Below, piece after piece: positions 33,382-41,870 of a DNA stretch of 64,000 bases (position 1 is the first letter of the stretch; each line of letters opens with the position of its first letter). The notes beneath the pieces were generated by a model. The model had not been told where the DNA came from and did not search any database. It saw nothing but the letters and a program-made list of their open reading frames with translations. A program made the translations under genes and the position numbers. The DNA is from CAJQQK01 sp049116495 (GTDB lineage: Bacteria; Pseudomonadota; Alphaproteobacteria; Rhizobiales; Hyphomicrobiaceae): NCBI GenBank assembly GCA_049116495.1, contig JAGDYV010000030.1:1-64000 (forward strand). Direction: 5' to 3'.

Positions 33382-34299
33382 ATGCCGAGCATCAGACAGC
33401 TTGAATATTTGATTGCACTTTCGGATACATCCCACTTCAGACGTGCCGCCGAGAAGATAGGTGTTAGTCAACCAACACTCAGCGCACAACTTGCGACGCT
33501 CGAAGAAAGTCTTGGTGCTCAGCTCGTTGAACGGAGCCGGTCACGGGTCATGCTGACGCCGCTTGGGAAGGACGTCGAGCGAGTTGCTCGGCAAGTCCTG
33601 CGCGATGTCCAGGAGATGCGCGACTTGTGCGCCGTTCAAAGCGGTCAGTTTTCAGGCACGATCCGGCTCGGACTACCGCCGACAATCGGGCCTTACTTGT
33701 TGCCCCATCTTGTGCCACGTGTTCACAAGGCTTATCCGGACCTCAAACTCTACGTGCGCGAAGAGGTTCCCCATGGACTGCCTGCGCGGCTGCAGGAAGG
33801 TCATCATGATGTCATTGTCATGCCGCTGCCGGTTGTCGGCGATGAACTGCAGAGTATTCCGCTATATCGTGAGCCACTTTATCTTGCCGTGCCGGCGGAT
33901 GGACCTCTGGCTGGATCAACGGTGTTGGATAGGCGGGATTTGAAAGGCCAAGCGGTCTTAACGCTTGAAAGCGGCCACCACTTACACGAACAGGTTGAAG
34001 CGATATGTGAGGAATTTGGCGCTGTACCACTCTCCAATTTCGAAGGCACCAGCCTCGATACGCTGAGGCAGATGGTTGGCATGGGAATGGGCATTTCGTT
34101 TCTCCCCGGTCTCTACGTTCACGGCACGGTTGCCAAGGACCGATCGATCAAAATTATCGAACTCAAGGGACGGGCGATTTATCGCGCCATTGGCATATTC
34201 TGGCGCAAAACCTCTGCGCGCGGCGCGGAGTTCGAGCAACTGGCCGAGCACATCAAGGAAACGGTGCGGCGCACATTTCCCAGTTGCACGGTTCTGTAG
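33382..34299 (+). CDS. OxyR-like LysR-family regulator lacking the peroxidatic cysteine
   Basis: A 305-residue LysR-type regulator with an N-terminal winged helix (HFRRAAEKIGVSQPTLSAQLATLEE) and a periplasmic-binding-like sensor domain. Overall it aligns with OxyR, including GTSLDTLRQMVGMGMGISFLPGL. In E. coli OxyR, Cys199 of GHC is the peroxide sensor and Cys208 resolves it. Here the first position is His200 (GHHLHEQ) and only the second is kept (Cys209 in EAIC). The protein may be a redox-blind or differently sensing relative. ATAG-N7-CTAT boxes flank it. Confidence 0.86.
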   Translation: MPSIRQLEYLIALSDTSHFRRAAEKIGVSQPTLSAQLATLEESLGAQLVERSRSRVMLTPLGKDVERVARQVLRDVQEMRDLCAVQSGQFSGTIRLGLPPTIGPYLLPHLVPRVHKAYPDLKLYVREEVPHGLPARLQEGHHDVIVMPLPVVGDELQSIPLYREPLYLAVPADGPLAGSTVLDRRDLKGQAVLTLESGHHLHEQVEAICEEFGAVPLSNFEGTSLDTLRQMVGMGMGISFLPGLYVHGTVAKDRSIKIIELKGRAIYRAIGIFWRKTSARGAEFEQLAEHIKETVRRTFPSCTVL

Positions 34300-34329
34300 T
34301 CACGACCAGTTAAAAGCGCAGCTATTGTC

Positions 34330-34346
34330 GATAGATAATTTCTATC
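34330..34346. promoter_or_regulatory. Second OxyR-type box
   Basis: GATAGA-TAATT-TCTATC contains the same ATAG-N7-CTAT arrangement as the site at 33335-33351. It lies about 105 bp before the next gene (34452), which is probably a target of the regulator. Confidence 0.55.
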
Positions 34347-34451
34347 AATAATTTGCCCAAATAAGCGTTGCGACTACCAGAAATGCTCCCATATCAGCGA
34401 CGGCAAGGCAGCTGTTCAATTGGTTGTTGCCCGCAAATACAGGAGCAGAAA

Positions 34452-34748
34452 ATGTTTGATTTTGGACAGATCATTGAGAAAGTTAGCGGTCTCTTCGAAC
34501 AAGGCGGTGCGTCGGATGCTCTGGGTAGCAATCTGACCGATCTTGTTGAAGCAGCGAATTTCGATCCGTCCATTCTGGCCAACGCGCCGATCGATCAGCT
34601 GAGCGAGTTGCTCAATCAGGCCGGCATCGATCCAACCAAACTCGCTGATGGCGAAATTCTCGATACGGCGCAAGATTTGCTGCAATCGGGCACCCTCGAC
34701 CACATCGATCTCGGTCAGCTGCAATCCTTGGGCAACCGGCAGCAATAG
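34452..34748 (+). CDS. Hypothetical acidic protein
   Basis: A 98-residue, leucine- and aspartate-rich protein of unknown family, with no cysteine, signal peptide or membrane segment. Two repeats of a pattern like FDPSILANAPIDQLSELL and IDPTKLADGEILDTAQDLL suggest a small helical repeat fold. AGGAG lies 7 nt before the ATG. The OxyR-type box upstream suggests control by the adjacent regulator. Confidence 0.6.
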   Translation: MFDFGQIIEKVSGLFEQGGASDALGSNLTDLVEAANFDPSILANAPIDQLSELLNQAGIDPTKLADGEILDTAQDLLQSGTLDHIDLGQLQSLGNRQQ

Positions 34749-34870
34749 GCAGTCAAACCGCTCGCTGGGCTAGCTAAATGCCGGCGTTCGCTTTTGTTCG
34801 TTGAGGCCTCGATGCCGCTGGAGCGCCGAGCCCAACGTTGGAACGATATTGGAAGGCGCCCACTTTTATC

Positions 34871-35866
34871 ATGTCTCATTACCTGATGCTTGCCGTTGGT
34901 TTTGCTTTGTTGCTGGGCGGTGGCGAGATGCTCGTTCGCGGCGCGGTGTCGACAGCCGAGCGTCTCGGCGTTTCGTCTCTTTTTATCGGCGTTGTTATTG
35001 TTGGTTTTGGAACGTCGATGCCTGAAATGGTGACGAGCGTCGAAGCATCCCTTTCTGGCTCGCCCGGTATTGCGATTGGCAATATTGTCGGTTCAAATAT
35101 CGCGAACATTCTTCTGGTTCTTGGTCTGTCCGCGCTCGTCGCACCAATCCTCGTGCATCCGCTCGCAGCGACCCGTGATGGACTTTTCGTCCTTGGCAGC
35201 ACGTTGCTGTTTGTCGTCATCGGGCTAACACTGCCGCTGGACAGGGCTGCCGGCGCCGGTTTGCTGCTCGGGTTGGCTCTTTACATTGGGACGAGTTACC
35301 GTCACGAGGCCACGACAGGCGACCCTCAAACTGAAAACTCATCGAGTTCGGCCGAACGTAATGATGAATTTGATACGAGAGCGATGAGTAGTGAGGTCGC
35401 GGCACTGGCAGTACGCCAGCAGCTCGCGTTTCCTCTTGCCCTGACCGTCGGCGGCCTTATTACCTTGATCATCGGGGGGATGCTCCTGATCGACGGTGCT
35501 CGCGGTATCGCGACCGAATTTGGCGTCTCGGAAACTGTTATCGGCCTGACAATCGTCGCAATAGGTACGTCGCTGCCCGAAATTGTGACCTGTGTCATCG
35601 CCGCCCTACGCCGTCACGGAGACGTCGCACTTGGAAACATCCTTGGCTCGTGTGTGTATAACCTTCTCGCTATTGCCGGTGTGACAGCGATCATTTCGCC
35701 AACTGTCATTCCGGCAGAAATTGTCCGCTTTGACAATTTCGTTCTGTTGGCTGCCACCGTTACAATGTTGTTGTTCCTGCGCACTGGAACGCGGATCGGG
35801 CGCGTGCAAGGTGCCGTTCTTTGTCTTAGCTATATCACCTACCTAGCGTGGCTTTGGCCAAGCTGA
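34871..35866 (+). CDS. Calcium/sodium antiporter (CaCA family, YrbG-like)
   Basis: A 331-residue inner-membrane protein with two homologous halves of about five membrane segments. The alpha-repeat motifs are visible in both halves: GFGTSMPEMVTSVEASLSG with GNIVGSNIANI, and AIGTSLPEIVTCVIAALR with GNILGSCVYN. It exchanges Ca2+ for Na+ or H+. The ATG at 34871 precedes the first hydrophobic segment; an in-frame ATG 11 codons earlier is unlikely. A polar loop separates the halves. Confidence 0.87.
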   Translation: MSHYLMLAVGFALLLGGGEMLVRGAVSTAERLGVSSLFIGVVIVGFGTSMPEMVTSVEASLSGSPGIAIGNIVGSNIANILLVLGLSALVAPILVHPLAATRDGLFVLGSTLLFVVIGLTLPLDRAAGAGLLLGLALYIGTSYRHEATTGDPQTENSSSSAERNDEFDTRAMSSEVAALAVRQQLAFPLALTVGGLITLIIGGMLLIDGARGIATEFGVSETVIGLTIVAIGTSLPEIVTCVIAALRRHGDVALGNILGSCVYNLLAIAGVTAIISPTVIPAEIVRFDNFVLLAATVTMLLFLRTGTRIGRVQGAVLCLSYITYLAWLWPS

Positions 35867-36045
35867 GTGCGGTCCCGATCAGACCCACAACAAGGGAAGG
35901 GATACCATTGTGCGCTACAATTGGCAGCGATGCTGAGCGCACAAAAATTTCCGCTATGTGGCGAGGGTGGCTGTGCCGGGTTTACGATTCCTGTTGTTCC
36001 GTGTTTTCCACTTCTCCCCCTTCCGAAATCAATCAAAAGAACCTA

Positions 36046-36074
36046 TGGAAATCTTGAAAAGCTCACTTTATAAT
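36046..36074 (+). promoter_or_regulatory. Sigma70-type promoter of selC
   Basis: TGGAAA (36046-36051), a 17-bp spacer and TATAAT (36069-36074). Transcription would start about 36081, 9 nt before the tRNA. Confidence 0.6.
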
Positions 36075-36089
36075 TGACGCTGTGGAGAT

Positions 36090-36185
36090 GGAAGAGAATC
36101 GCACCCTGGTGGGGCGCCTGGTCTTCAAAACCGGTGAGGGGCGTTAGACGTCCCTGGTGGGTTCGATCCCCACTCTTTTCCGCCA
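36090..36185 (+). tRNA. selC: tRNA-Sec (anticodon UCA)
   Basis: A 96-nt tRNA including an encoded GCCA end. The acceptor has 8 bp (GGAAGAGA with TCTTTTCC, one G-U), the T arm has 5 bp (GTGGG/CCCAC), the D stem is long, and the variable arm is long (AGGGGCG/CGTCCCT). The anticodon loop CTTCAAA reads UCA at 36125-36127. These are the features that set tRNA-Sec apart from tRNA-Ser. It supplies the carrier for SelA and SelB, encoded 10-14 kb away. Confidence 0.95.
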
Positions 36186-36212
36186 ACCGCCCGCTAGTCG
36201 TCTTGCCCAAGA

Positions 36213-37058
36213 TCAAAGCATCGGCAGGCCCGCCGGCTTCCGGCCGCGGGGAAACGCACTGTCCAATCGCTCGATGTCCTCGTCGTCCAACGTGATCGCG
36301 GCAGCATCCGAGTTTTCGGAGAGATGCTTGGGATCGACCGACTTCGGAATGAGCAGGACGTTTTCGAAACGAGCCAAGAATGCCAACGCGATCTGCCGTT
36401 CGCTCTTGCCGTGCTTCGTGGCGACTTCCTGCAATACCGCCCATCCGGATGACCGCACACTCGGAAATCCATCATGTCCGAACGGGCTGTAGCCCACCAC
36501 GCTCACCCCATGTTCCCGACACCACGGCAGCACCGCGTGCTCGATTGCGCGCTGCTCAAGATGATAGAGCACCTGATTGCAGGCCAGGCGCCCTTCGCCA
36601 ACGACGGCCACGGCGTCATCCAAGTCATCAACATCGAAATTGCTCACCCCGAACGAACGGATCTTGCCGTCCTGTTCAAGCTGCGCCATGGCAGCAAACG
36701 TCTCGTCAAGCGGGTGCTGCCCCGGCCAGTGCAGCAAATAGCAATCCAGCCAATCCGTATTCAGGCGGCGCAGTGAGGCTTCGCACGCGGCGATCGTCCC
36801 CTCATAGGAGGCGTTCCACGGCAGCACCTTCGATACCAGAAAGATATCATCTCGGCGCCCCACGATCGCCTCGCCTACAATCTCTTCAGCCGCGCCATCG
36901 CCGTACATCTCCGCCGTATCAATATGCGTCAGGCCGCAAGTCAAGCCATGCTGCAACGCCTGGATCGCATCCGCCCGCCGCGCCTGCTCGATGAACCATG
37001 TCCCTTGCCCGATCGCAGCCACCGGCGGTCCATTGGCGCCAAATTTCACAGTCCGCAT
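36213..37058 (-). CDS. Aldo/keto reductase
   Basis: A 281-residue AKR. The catalytic set is visible: Asp in HIDTAEMYGDG (Asp and Tyr), Lys in LVSKVLPWNA, His in YLLHWPG. The C-terminal region IPKSVDPKHLSENSDA binds NADPH. It reduces aldehydes or ketones; substrate unknown. GGGAAAGGGTGAG precedes the ATG at 37058. It converges on selC, ending 28 bp after it. Confidence 0.87.
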   Translation of the reverse strand: MRTVKFGANGPPVAAIGQGTWFIEQARRADAIQALQHGLTCGLTHIDTAEMYGDGAAEEIVGEAIVGRRDDIFLVSKVLPWNASYEGTIAACEASLRRLNTDWLDCYLLHWPGQHPLDETFAAMAQLEQDGKIRSFGVSNFDVDDLDDAVAVVGEGRLACNQVLYHLEQRAIEHAVLPWCREHGVSVVGYSPFGHDGFPSVRSSGWAVLQEVATKHGKSERQIALAFLARFENVLLIPKSVDPKHLSENSDAAAITLDDEDIERLDSAFPRGRKPAGLPML

Positions 37059-37333
37059 ATTGCTCACCCTTTCCCAAAAACCCAAACGTGCCCGGCGCCC
37101 GCCTCAACCATTCCTTTAATAACACCAAATTTTCGCCTTGCGTTCGACACAAGCAACAGTTATCAGTCGCGCCGTTATGAAAAACCACCTGCGATATTTG
37201 CGACCCACAGCGTCGCCGTCACGATCCCGGCTCAGTAGCCGGTAGCATCGTCGAGAGCGCCCGTGCGCTCATGCAGTGGCGGCACCCTTGAGCGGTACCG
37301 CACTGTGGTTCAGGTGAAATCCCGTAATCCTTG

Positions 37334-37339
37334 TATAAT
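37334..37339 (+). promoter_or_regulatory. -10 box of the tRNA-like RNA
   Basis: A perfect TATAAT lies 21 bp before the tRNA-like gene. A -35 match about 17-19 bp upstream is weak. The 37059-37333 gap holds no other supportable gene. Confidence 0.5.
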
Positions 37340-37360
37340 GCCTCTTAAGGGACTCACACT

Positions 37361-37449
37361 GGGTCTCCTTCCCCTCAGCGGATTGTAATCCCGCGGACTA
37401 TGAAACAGAGGGGTGGCGTCAAGAGGTTCGATTCCTCGGGGACCCACCA
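37361..37449 (+). ncRNA. Non-canonical tRNA-like RNA upstream of rtcB
   Basis: An 89-nt element with a tRNA acceptor/T half: GGGTCTCC (37361-37368) pairs with GGGGACCC, then A and an encoded CCA (37447-37449), and a T arm GAGG-TTCGATT-CCTC gives an 8+4 bp stack. There is no normal D arm. Instead CCCCTC (37371-37376) pairs with GAGGGG (37408-37413) around a hairpin whose loop could read GUA or UGU. A TATAAT lies upstream and seven T follow the CCA. It ends 45 bp before rtcB, an RNA ligase gene. It could be an unusual or degenerate tRNA, or a tRNA mimic. It lacks the tmRNA features. Confidence 0.6.
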
Positions 37450-37494
37450 TCTTTTTTTGAACGTGCTGCCCAAACCAAGCCGGCACACCGATTC

Positions 37495-38724
37495 ATGAGC
37501 AAGACCATGTCGACCTACGAAGATATTGAAGTCCCGGGCGGCGCACCGTTGAAAATGTGGACCCAGAACGTCCACATTGACGATGCCGCCATCGAGCAGA
37601 TGAAGAACGTCGCCAAGTTGCCGTTCGTTCACAAGCACGTTGCCGCCATGCCGGATTGCCATTTCGGCATCGGCGCAACCGTTGGATCGGTGATCCCGAC
37701 GAAAGGCGCGATTATTCCGGCTGCCGTCGGCGTCGACATCGGCTGCGGGATGATGGCCTGGAAGCTGACCGTCAAGGCACATCAACTGCCAGACAACCTG
37801 TCAGCCGTTCGCTCAGACATCGAGCGTGCGGTACCGCACGGGTTCGTGTCGACCAAGGGCCGCGCGCGCCGAGGCGGTTGGGAGACCGTGCCCAATTCAG
37901 TCGGCACCCGCTGGCGTGACCTCGACGACCGTTATCGTACGATCATCGAAAAACATCCGCGGATCTCGCACAAGGCGCCCGCGCACCAGTTGGGGTCGCT
38001 TGGCACCGGCAATCACTTCATCGAGATCTGCCTCGATGAAAACGACGACGTGTGGGTGATGCTGCATTCGGGCTCGCGCGGCCCGGGCAACGTCATCGGT
38101 CAGTATTTCATCAATCTGGCCCGCAACGACATGAAGCGGCATTTCGTCAACCTGCCGGACAAGGACCTCGCATATCTTTCCGAGGGCACCGAGCACTTCG
38201 ATGACTACATCGAGGCGCTCAACTGGGCTCAGGACTATGCCTGGGAGAACCGCCAGGCGATGATGGATGCCGTGTTGCGCACTTTGCGCAGCCACCTGCC
38301 GAAATTCCAGATCGGTGATATGGCGGTCAACTGCCACCATAACTATGCCGTTCAGGAAACCCATTTCGGCGCCGACGTATGGGTCACGCGCAAAGGTGCT
38401 GTCCGCGCTCGCGCCGGCGACCTCGGCATCATCCCCGGGTCGATGGGCACAGGCTCGTTCATCGTGCGCGGCCGCGGCAACGCTGACAGTTTCTGCTCGT
38501 GCTCACACGGCGCCGGCCGTGCGATGTCGCGTACGCAAGCAAGGCAGCAGATCACGTTGAAAGATCATCGCGAGGCGACCAAGGGCATTGAGTGCCGCAA
38601 GGACCGCGCAATCATCGATGAGAGTCCGGCGGCCTACAAGGACATCTCGTCCGTCATCGCAGCGCAGCAGGATCTCATCGAAGTCGTGCACACGCTGCGC
38701 CAGGTCGTGAATGTCAAAGGGTGA
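37495..38724 (+). CDS. rtcB: RNA-splicing ligase RtcB
   Basis: A 409-residue RtcB family protein (GTP-dependent 3'-phosphate/5'-OH RNA ligase). Hallmarks: DCHFGIGATVGSVIP, VGVDIGCGMMAWKL with the metal-binding Asp and Cys, GSRGPGNVIGQYF, and SCSHGAGRAMSR with the His that is guanylylated. It repairs or splices RNAs, mainly tRNA. No rtcA, rtcR or archease gene is next to it. The gene is flanked by a tRNA-like RNA 45 bp upstream and tRNA-Ser 30 bp downstream. A GAGGCGG/CCGCCTC hairpin follows the stop. Confidence 0.93.
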   Translation: MSKTMSTYEDIEVPGGAPLKMWTQNVHIDDAAIEQMKNVAKLPFVHKHVAAMPDCHFGIGATVGSVIPTKGAIIPAAVGVDIGCGMMAWKLTVKAHQLPDNLSAVRSDIERAVPHGFVSTKGRARRGGWETVPNSVGTRWRDLDDRYRTIIEKHPRISHKAPAHQLGSLGTGNHFIEICLDENDDVWVMLHSGSRGPGNVIGQYFINLARNDMKRHFVNLPDKDLAYLSEGTEHFDDYIEALNWAQDYAWENRQAMMDAVLRTLRSHLPKFQIGDMAVNCHHNYAVQETHFGADVWVTRKGAVRARAGDLGIIPGSMGTGSFIVRGRGNADSFCSCSHGAGRAMSRTQARQQITLKDHREATKGIECRKDRAIIDESPAAYKDISSVIAAQQDLIEVVHTLRQVVNVKG

Positions 38725-38754
38725 GGCGGGCAACCGCCTCCCCACACCGGCGAT

Positions 38755-38841
38755 GGACGGTTGGCAGAGTGGTAATGCACCGGGATGCTAACCCGGCGAG
38801 CCCGAAAGGGTGCGGAGGTTCAAGTCCTCCACCGTCCGCCA
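38755..38841 (+). tRNA. tRNA-Ser (anticodon GCU)
   Basis: An 87-nt class II tRNA with encoded GCCA. GGACGGT pairs with ACCGTCC, the anticodon loop ATGCTAA reads GCU, the variable arm is long (GAGCCCGAAAGGGTGC region), and the T loop is TTCAAGT. Confidence 0.95.
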
Positions 38842-38956
38842 CGGTAGACTTGCCTAAAACAAATTTCCGCGCCACAGAATCAATTCCGAAATCAATGTCA
38901 ATTGGCTGGGTCGCATCAAGAACGAGCCATCAGCAAAGCAACTATTCACCCGTCAG

Positions 38957-39790
38957 CTAATCGCGACCAAGCTCGGCACATAGTTGGTCCATGCGCAACT
39001 CCCCATCACGGGTCTGTCCGCCAATCTCCAGAAATCGTTGCATGTTCGCACGGGCATCGTCGGTGCGCAGCAATCGCTCAAATAGATACGCCTCTTCAAA
39101 CAGACCATCGAGCCACGGCTTATCGGACTGATTGACGGATTGCTTGGCCAGGCGCACCGCTTCCGGCGGAAACGACGCAATGCGCTTCGCCAGCTTTTGG
39201 ACATGTGGTCCAATCTCATCCGCCTCGAAAATGCGGTTGAGATAGCCCCATCGCTCTGCCGTCTCCGCATCCATGTCGTCACCACTGCGGATCAATTCCA
39301 TGGCCCGGCCACGCCCGATCAGCCGCGGCAGGCGCTGCGTGCCGGTGCCGCCCGGAATAATCCCGAGCGGCACTTCCATCTGGTTGACCCGCGTCTTGCC
39401 GCGCACCCCGAACCGCATGTCGAACGCCGCCGACAACTCGCTGCCGCCACCGCCGACGCGCCCTTCGATCTGCGCGATAATGACTTTGTTCATCGTCCGA
39501 AACCGCTCACACAAGGCATGGAACGGCTTCAGTTGCGCATCGCGCTGCGGCACGCCACCGGTCGGCCGCTCCAGAATTGCGGAAACGTCGAAGTGCGCCA
39601 GGAAGAAGTCCGGGTCGGCACTGCGCATAACGACCACGAGAAGATCTGGATCGGATCGCAACGCAATCGATAGCGCTTCAAGCTCGGCGAGCAGTGTCAT
39701 GGTGATGACATTCACAGGCGGATTGTCAATCGTCACCGTCGCAATCCGACCGTCAATCTCGACGTTCAGCAGCTCAAACTCATACGCCAT
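38957..39790 (-). CDS. Enoyl-CoA hydratase/isomerase-family protein
   Basis: A 277-residue crotonase-fold protein. It has DNPPVNVIT at the N terminus, and IEGRVGGGGSELSAAFDMRFG in place of the usual GxxxGGGxE pattern. The second family position (MEVPLGIIPGGTGTQRLPRLIG) is well kept. CoA-ester hydration or isomerisation is expected. It is downstream of a GNAT gene on the same strand with a 48-bp gap. Confidence 0.83.
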   Translation of the reverse strand: MAYEFELLNVEIDGRIATVTIDNPPVNVITMTLLAELEALSIALRSDPDLLVVVMRSADPDFFLAHFDVSAILERPTGGVPQRDAQLKPFHALCERFRTMNKVIIAQIEGRVGGGGSELSAAFDMRFGVRGKTRVNQMEVPLGIIPGGTGTQRLPRLIGRGRAMELIRSGDDMDAETAERWGYLNRIFEADEIGPHVQKLAKRIASFPPEAVRLAKQSVNQSDKPWLDGLFEEAYLFERLLRTDDARANMQRFLEIGGQTRDGELRMDQLCAELGRD

Positions 39791-39838
39791 GCAGAAACCT
39801 CTCCTTACGATACCATTCAGCAGATCTCGTCGGCTCAG

Positions 39839-40366
39839 CTATGGCGCCCAAAGACGTCGTTCGCGCCATGGCCTTGGCACAATCAATGTCCCCTTTAACG
39901 TACGCCCTTCCCCCTGCAATCGAATGGACTGCCACCCATCGCGCCACTCGGGCGGCAACGCGTAGGGCGCCTTGACGTTCCGATCAGGCGCAAAGCCGAA
40001 GCGGCCATAGTAGGCGGGATCACCAAGGACATGAACCTGCATTGCGCCACTGATTTTCATATGGTCCAAAGCTTCTTCGATGATCGCCGTGCCGATCCCC
40101 TGCCTCTGAAACGCAGGGGCGACAGCGACGGGGCCGAGCAATCCAACCATCTGGCCACATTCTTCGAGACGACATCTCGTTACGGCACAATGGCCAACCA
40201 ACGCACCGTCAGAAATCGCAACGAACGAGGCGACCTCGTCCTTCTCATCGAACAGGGCGCGCAACAACGGCAGCAAGTCTTCGTCCGGAAAGGCAGCGGG
40301 ATAAAGACCCTCAAGCGCATTCAGATCTGCCCCATGACATGCGCGAATTTGGACATCAACGTTCAT
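39839..40366 (-). CDS. GNAT-family N-acetyltransferase
   Basis: A 175-residue acetyltransferase similar to YhbS. The acetyl-CoA loop is seen as VAPAFQRQGIGTAIIEEAL. VLGDPAYYGRFGFAPD is typical of the YhbS subgroup. The acceptor is unknown. AAGGTGA precedes the ATG at 40366; a TTG two codons upstream is less likely. Confidence 0.85.
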   Translation of the reverse strand: MNVDVQIRACHGADLNALEGLYPAAFPDEDLLPLLRALFDEKDEVASFVAISDGALVGHCAVTRCRLEECGQMVGLLGPVAVAPAFQRQGIGTAIIEEALDHMKISGAMQVHVLGDPAYYGRFGFAPDRNVKAPYALPPEWRDGWQSIRLQGEGRTLKGTLIVPRPWRERRLWAP

Positions 40367-40538
40367 GCTCAATCACCTTGGTTAACCGTACGGCGTCGAA
40401 ACGACGGCGGCGGTCATGGCAGACAACCGCGAAATCACCAGATCCAATTCTCCGCATCCTCGTCAGGACGTCGGGCGATCACCGCCCCACATGTCGCGCC
40501 CGCCCAAGCGTCCTAACTCGACAAATCTTCTCCGCCGC

Positions 40539-40826
40539 TCAGCCATCGAGATGATCTTCATCCTGTCTCGCATAGGCTTCGATCTCATACGGGTTATTCC
40601 GATACCCGTAGCGCACCAGATACCAGAGATAGAGCACCGTAAACTTGATCGCCCCGTCGCGCTCGATCTGTTCGATATGCACCAGTTCATGACGGCGCAA
40701 CTCGGCCACGTCCCAATGCTCGCGCAGCACATAAATCGTACGCCACGGCATCGTGATGGCGCTGTATCCGGCACCTTCGAGAAACCAGCGCCAGGGCCCA
40801 TAAGCCGGCACGAACTTAGCTTTCAT
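40539..40826 (-). CDS. Small HExxH-containing protein
   Basis: A 95-residue protein not assigned to a named family. It contains a zinc-protease-type motif RRHELVHIEQIERDG about mid-length, preceded by TIYVLREHW and followed by an aromatic TVLYLWYLVRYGYRNNPYEIEA stretch whose Glu could be a third ligand. This small metal-site layout recurs in bacterial proteins of unknown function. It stands alone, opposite a DUF3237 gene. Confidence 0.65.
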   Translation of the reverse strand: MKAKFVPAYGPWRWFLEGAGYSAITMPWRTIYVLREHWDVAELRRHELVHIEQIERDGAIKFTVLYLWYLVRYGYRNNPYEIEAYARQDEDHLDG

Positions 40827-40927
40827 CGCAATCCTGCTCTCCAGGCGAAAATTCGCATTTGGGCATGGCTGAACGCGCCAACAGCAGTTAATCTCAACAA
40901 ATACACAGCTGCGGAGAATAGCACGTC

Positions 40928-41386
40928 ATGCCCGAACTGAAATCGGAATACCTGATGACCATAACCGTGACGGTCGACGCGCTGCACGACATTGGCGATG
41001 TCCCCCTCGGCACCCGGCACATTGATGTCCTTGGCGAAGGACATTTTGAGGGGCCACGCCTTAAGGGCACAGTACTCAAAGGCGGTCTCGACCAGAAAAT
41101 CTTCCGCTCCGACGGTGCCATGCACCCTAACGTGCGCATGGTCCTCAAAACCGACGATGATGCGCTCATTCACATTCACTACACCGGCATTCGTTACGGT
41201 ACGCCCGAGGTTATGGCGCGCATCGCCGCCGGTGATAACGTTGAACCGCACGAATACTACTTACGCAATACCCCGATGTTCGAAACCGCATCGCCGAAGT
41301 ACGACTGGCTCAACCGCATCGTCGCCGTCGGCGTCGGGCGTCGACTGCCGGCCAGTGCAGCCTACGATGTCTTTGAAATCCTTTGA
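40928..41386 (+). CDS. DUF3237-family protein
   Basis: A 152-residue protein matching DUF3237 (ALHDIGDVPLGTRHIDVLGEGHFEGPRLKG and ending near the WLNRIVAVGVGRRL segment). It is a predicted cytoplasmic beta-rich protein of unknown function, often found with catabolic genes. The next gene starts 26 bp downstream and a TauD-type dioxygenase follows, so the three may be one transcript. Confidence 0.78.
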   Translation: MPELKSEYLMTITVTVDALHDIGDVPLGTRHIDVLGEGHFEGPRLKGTVLKGGLDQKIFRSDGAMHPNVRMVLKTDDDALIHIHYTGIRYGTPEVMARIAAGDNVEPHEYYLRNTPMFETASPKYDWLNRIVAVGVGRRLPASAAYDVFEIL

Positions 41387-41412
41387 GATCACCTGCAGCC
41401 CCATCACAGCTC

Positions 41413-41832
41413 ATGACACATCCAATCTATCAGAATTTTCTCGGCACTTGGGTCCTTGATTCCGCCACGTGCGAATACGAACAGGGAGATCCACCGTGGG
41501 CAGACCGCCATCGCATCGAAGAGGACAATGGCGAACTCGTCATCGCGATGGACTGGACTGACGCAGATGGTGAGACGCACCATGCCTCTTTCCGCGCACC
41601 ACCAACTGGACAGGAGATCGCGTTCAACGGCGGTCCTCTGGCAGATAAACTCTGCCTTACTGTGCCGTCGCCAAGCGAGCTCAACCTGTCTGCCTCGCGC
41701 GACGGCCTTGAACTGATGACCGCAACGCGCGAACTCGATGCCGATGGCACAACGCTGCAACTGGTGCAAACGGTCCATCTGCCTGACTTTACCGCCCCGA
41801 CCAATCGCGGCACATACTACAAAGCCGACTGA
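41413..41832 (+). CDS. Hypothetical protein
   Basis: A 139-residue soluble protein rich in Asp/Thr with alternating beta-strand-like sequence (YQNFLGTWVLDSATC at the start, then NRGTYY near the end). The pattern of a GTW motif followed by about eight strands resembles small lipocalin-like or DUF-type barrels, but no family is certain. It lies between DUF3237 and a dioxygenase gene with short gaps (26 and 38 bp). Confidence 0.6.
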   Translation: MTHPIYQNFLGTWVLDSATCEYEQGDPPWADRHRIEEDNGELVIAMDWTDADGETHHASFRAPPTGQEIAFNGGPLADKLCLTVPSPSELNLSASRDGLELMTATRELDADGTTLQLVQTVHLPDFTAPTNRGTYYKAD

Positions 41833-41870
41833 GGTCCGGCACGTTCGCAACTGTTCAGAAAGGCGACGGC

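Noticed and set aside
37361..37449. tmRNA, including the two-piece alphaproteobacterial form
   Set aside because: Both acceptor strands are already within 89 nt, and no GACGG motif or tag reading frame follows.
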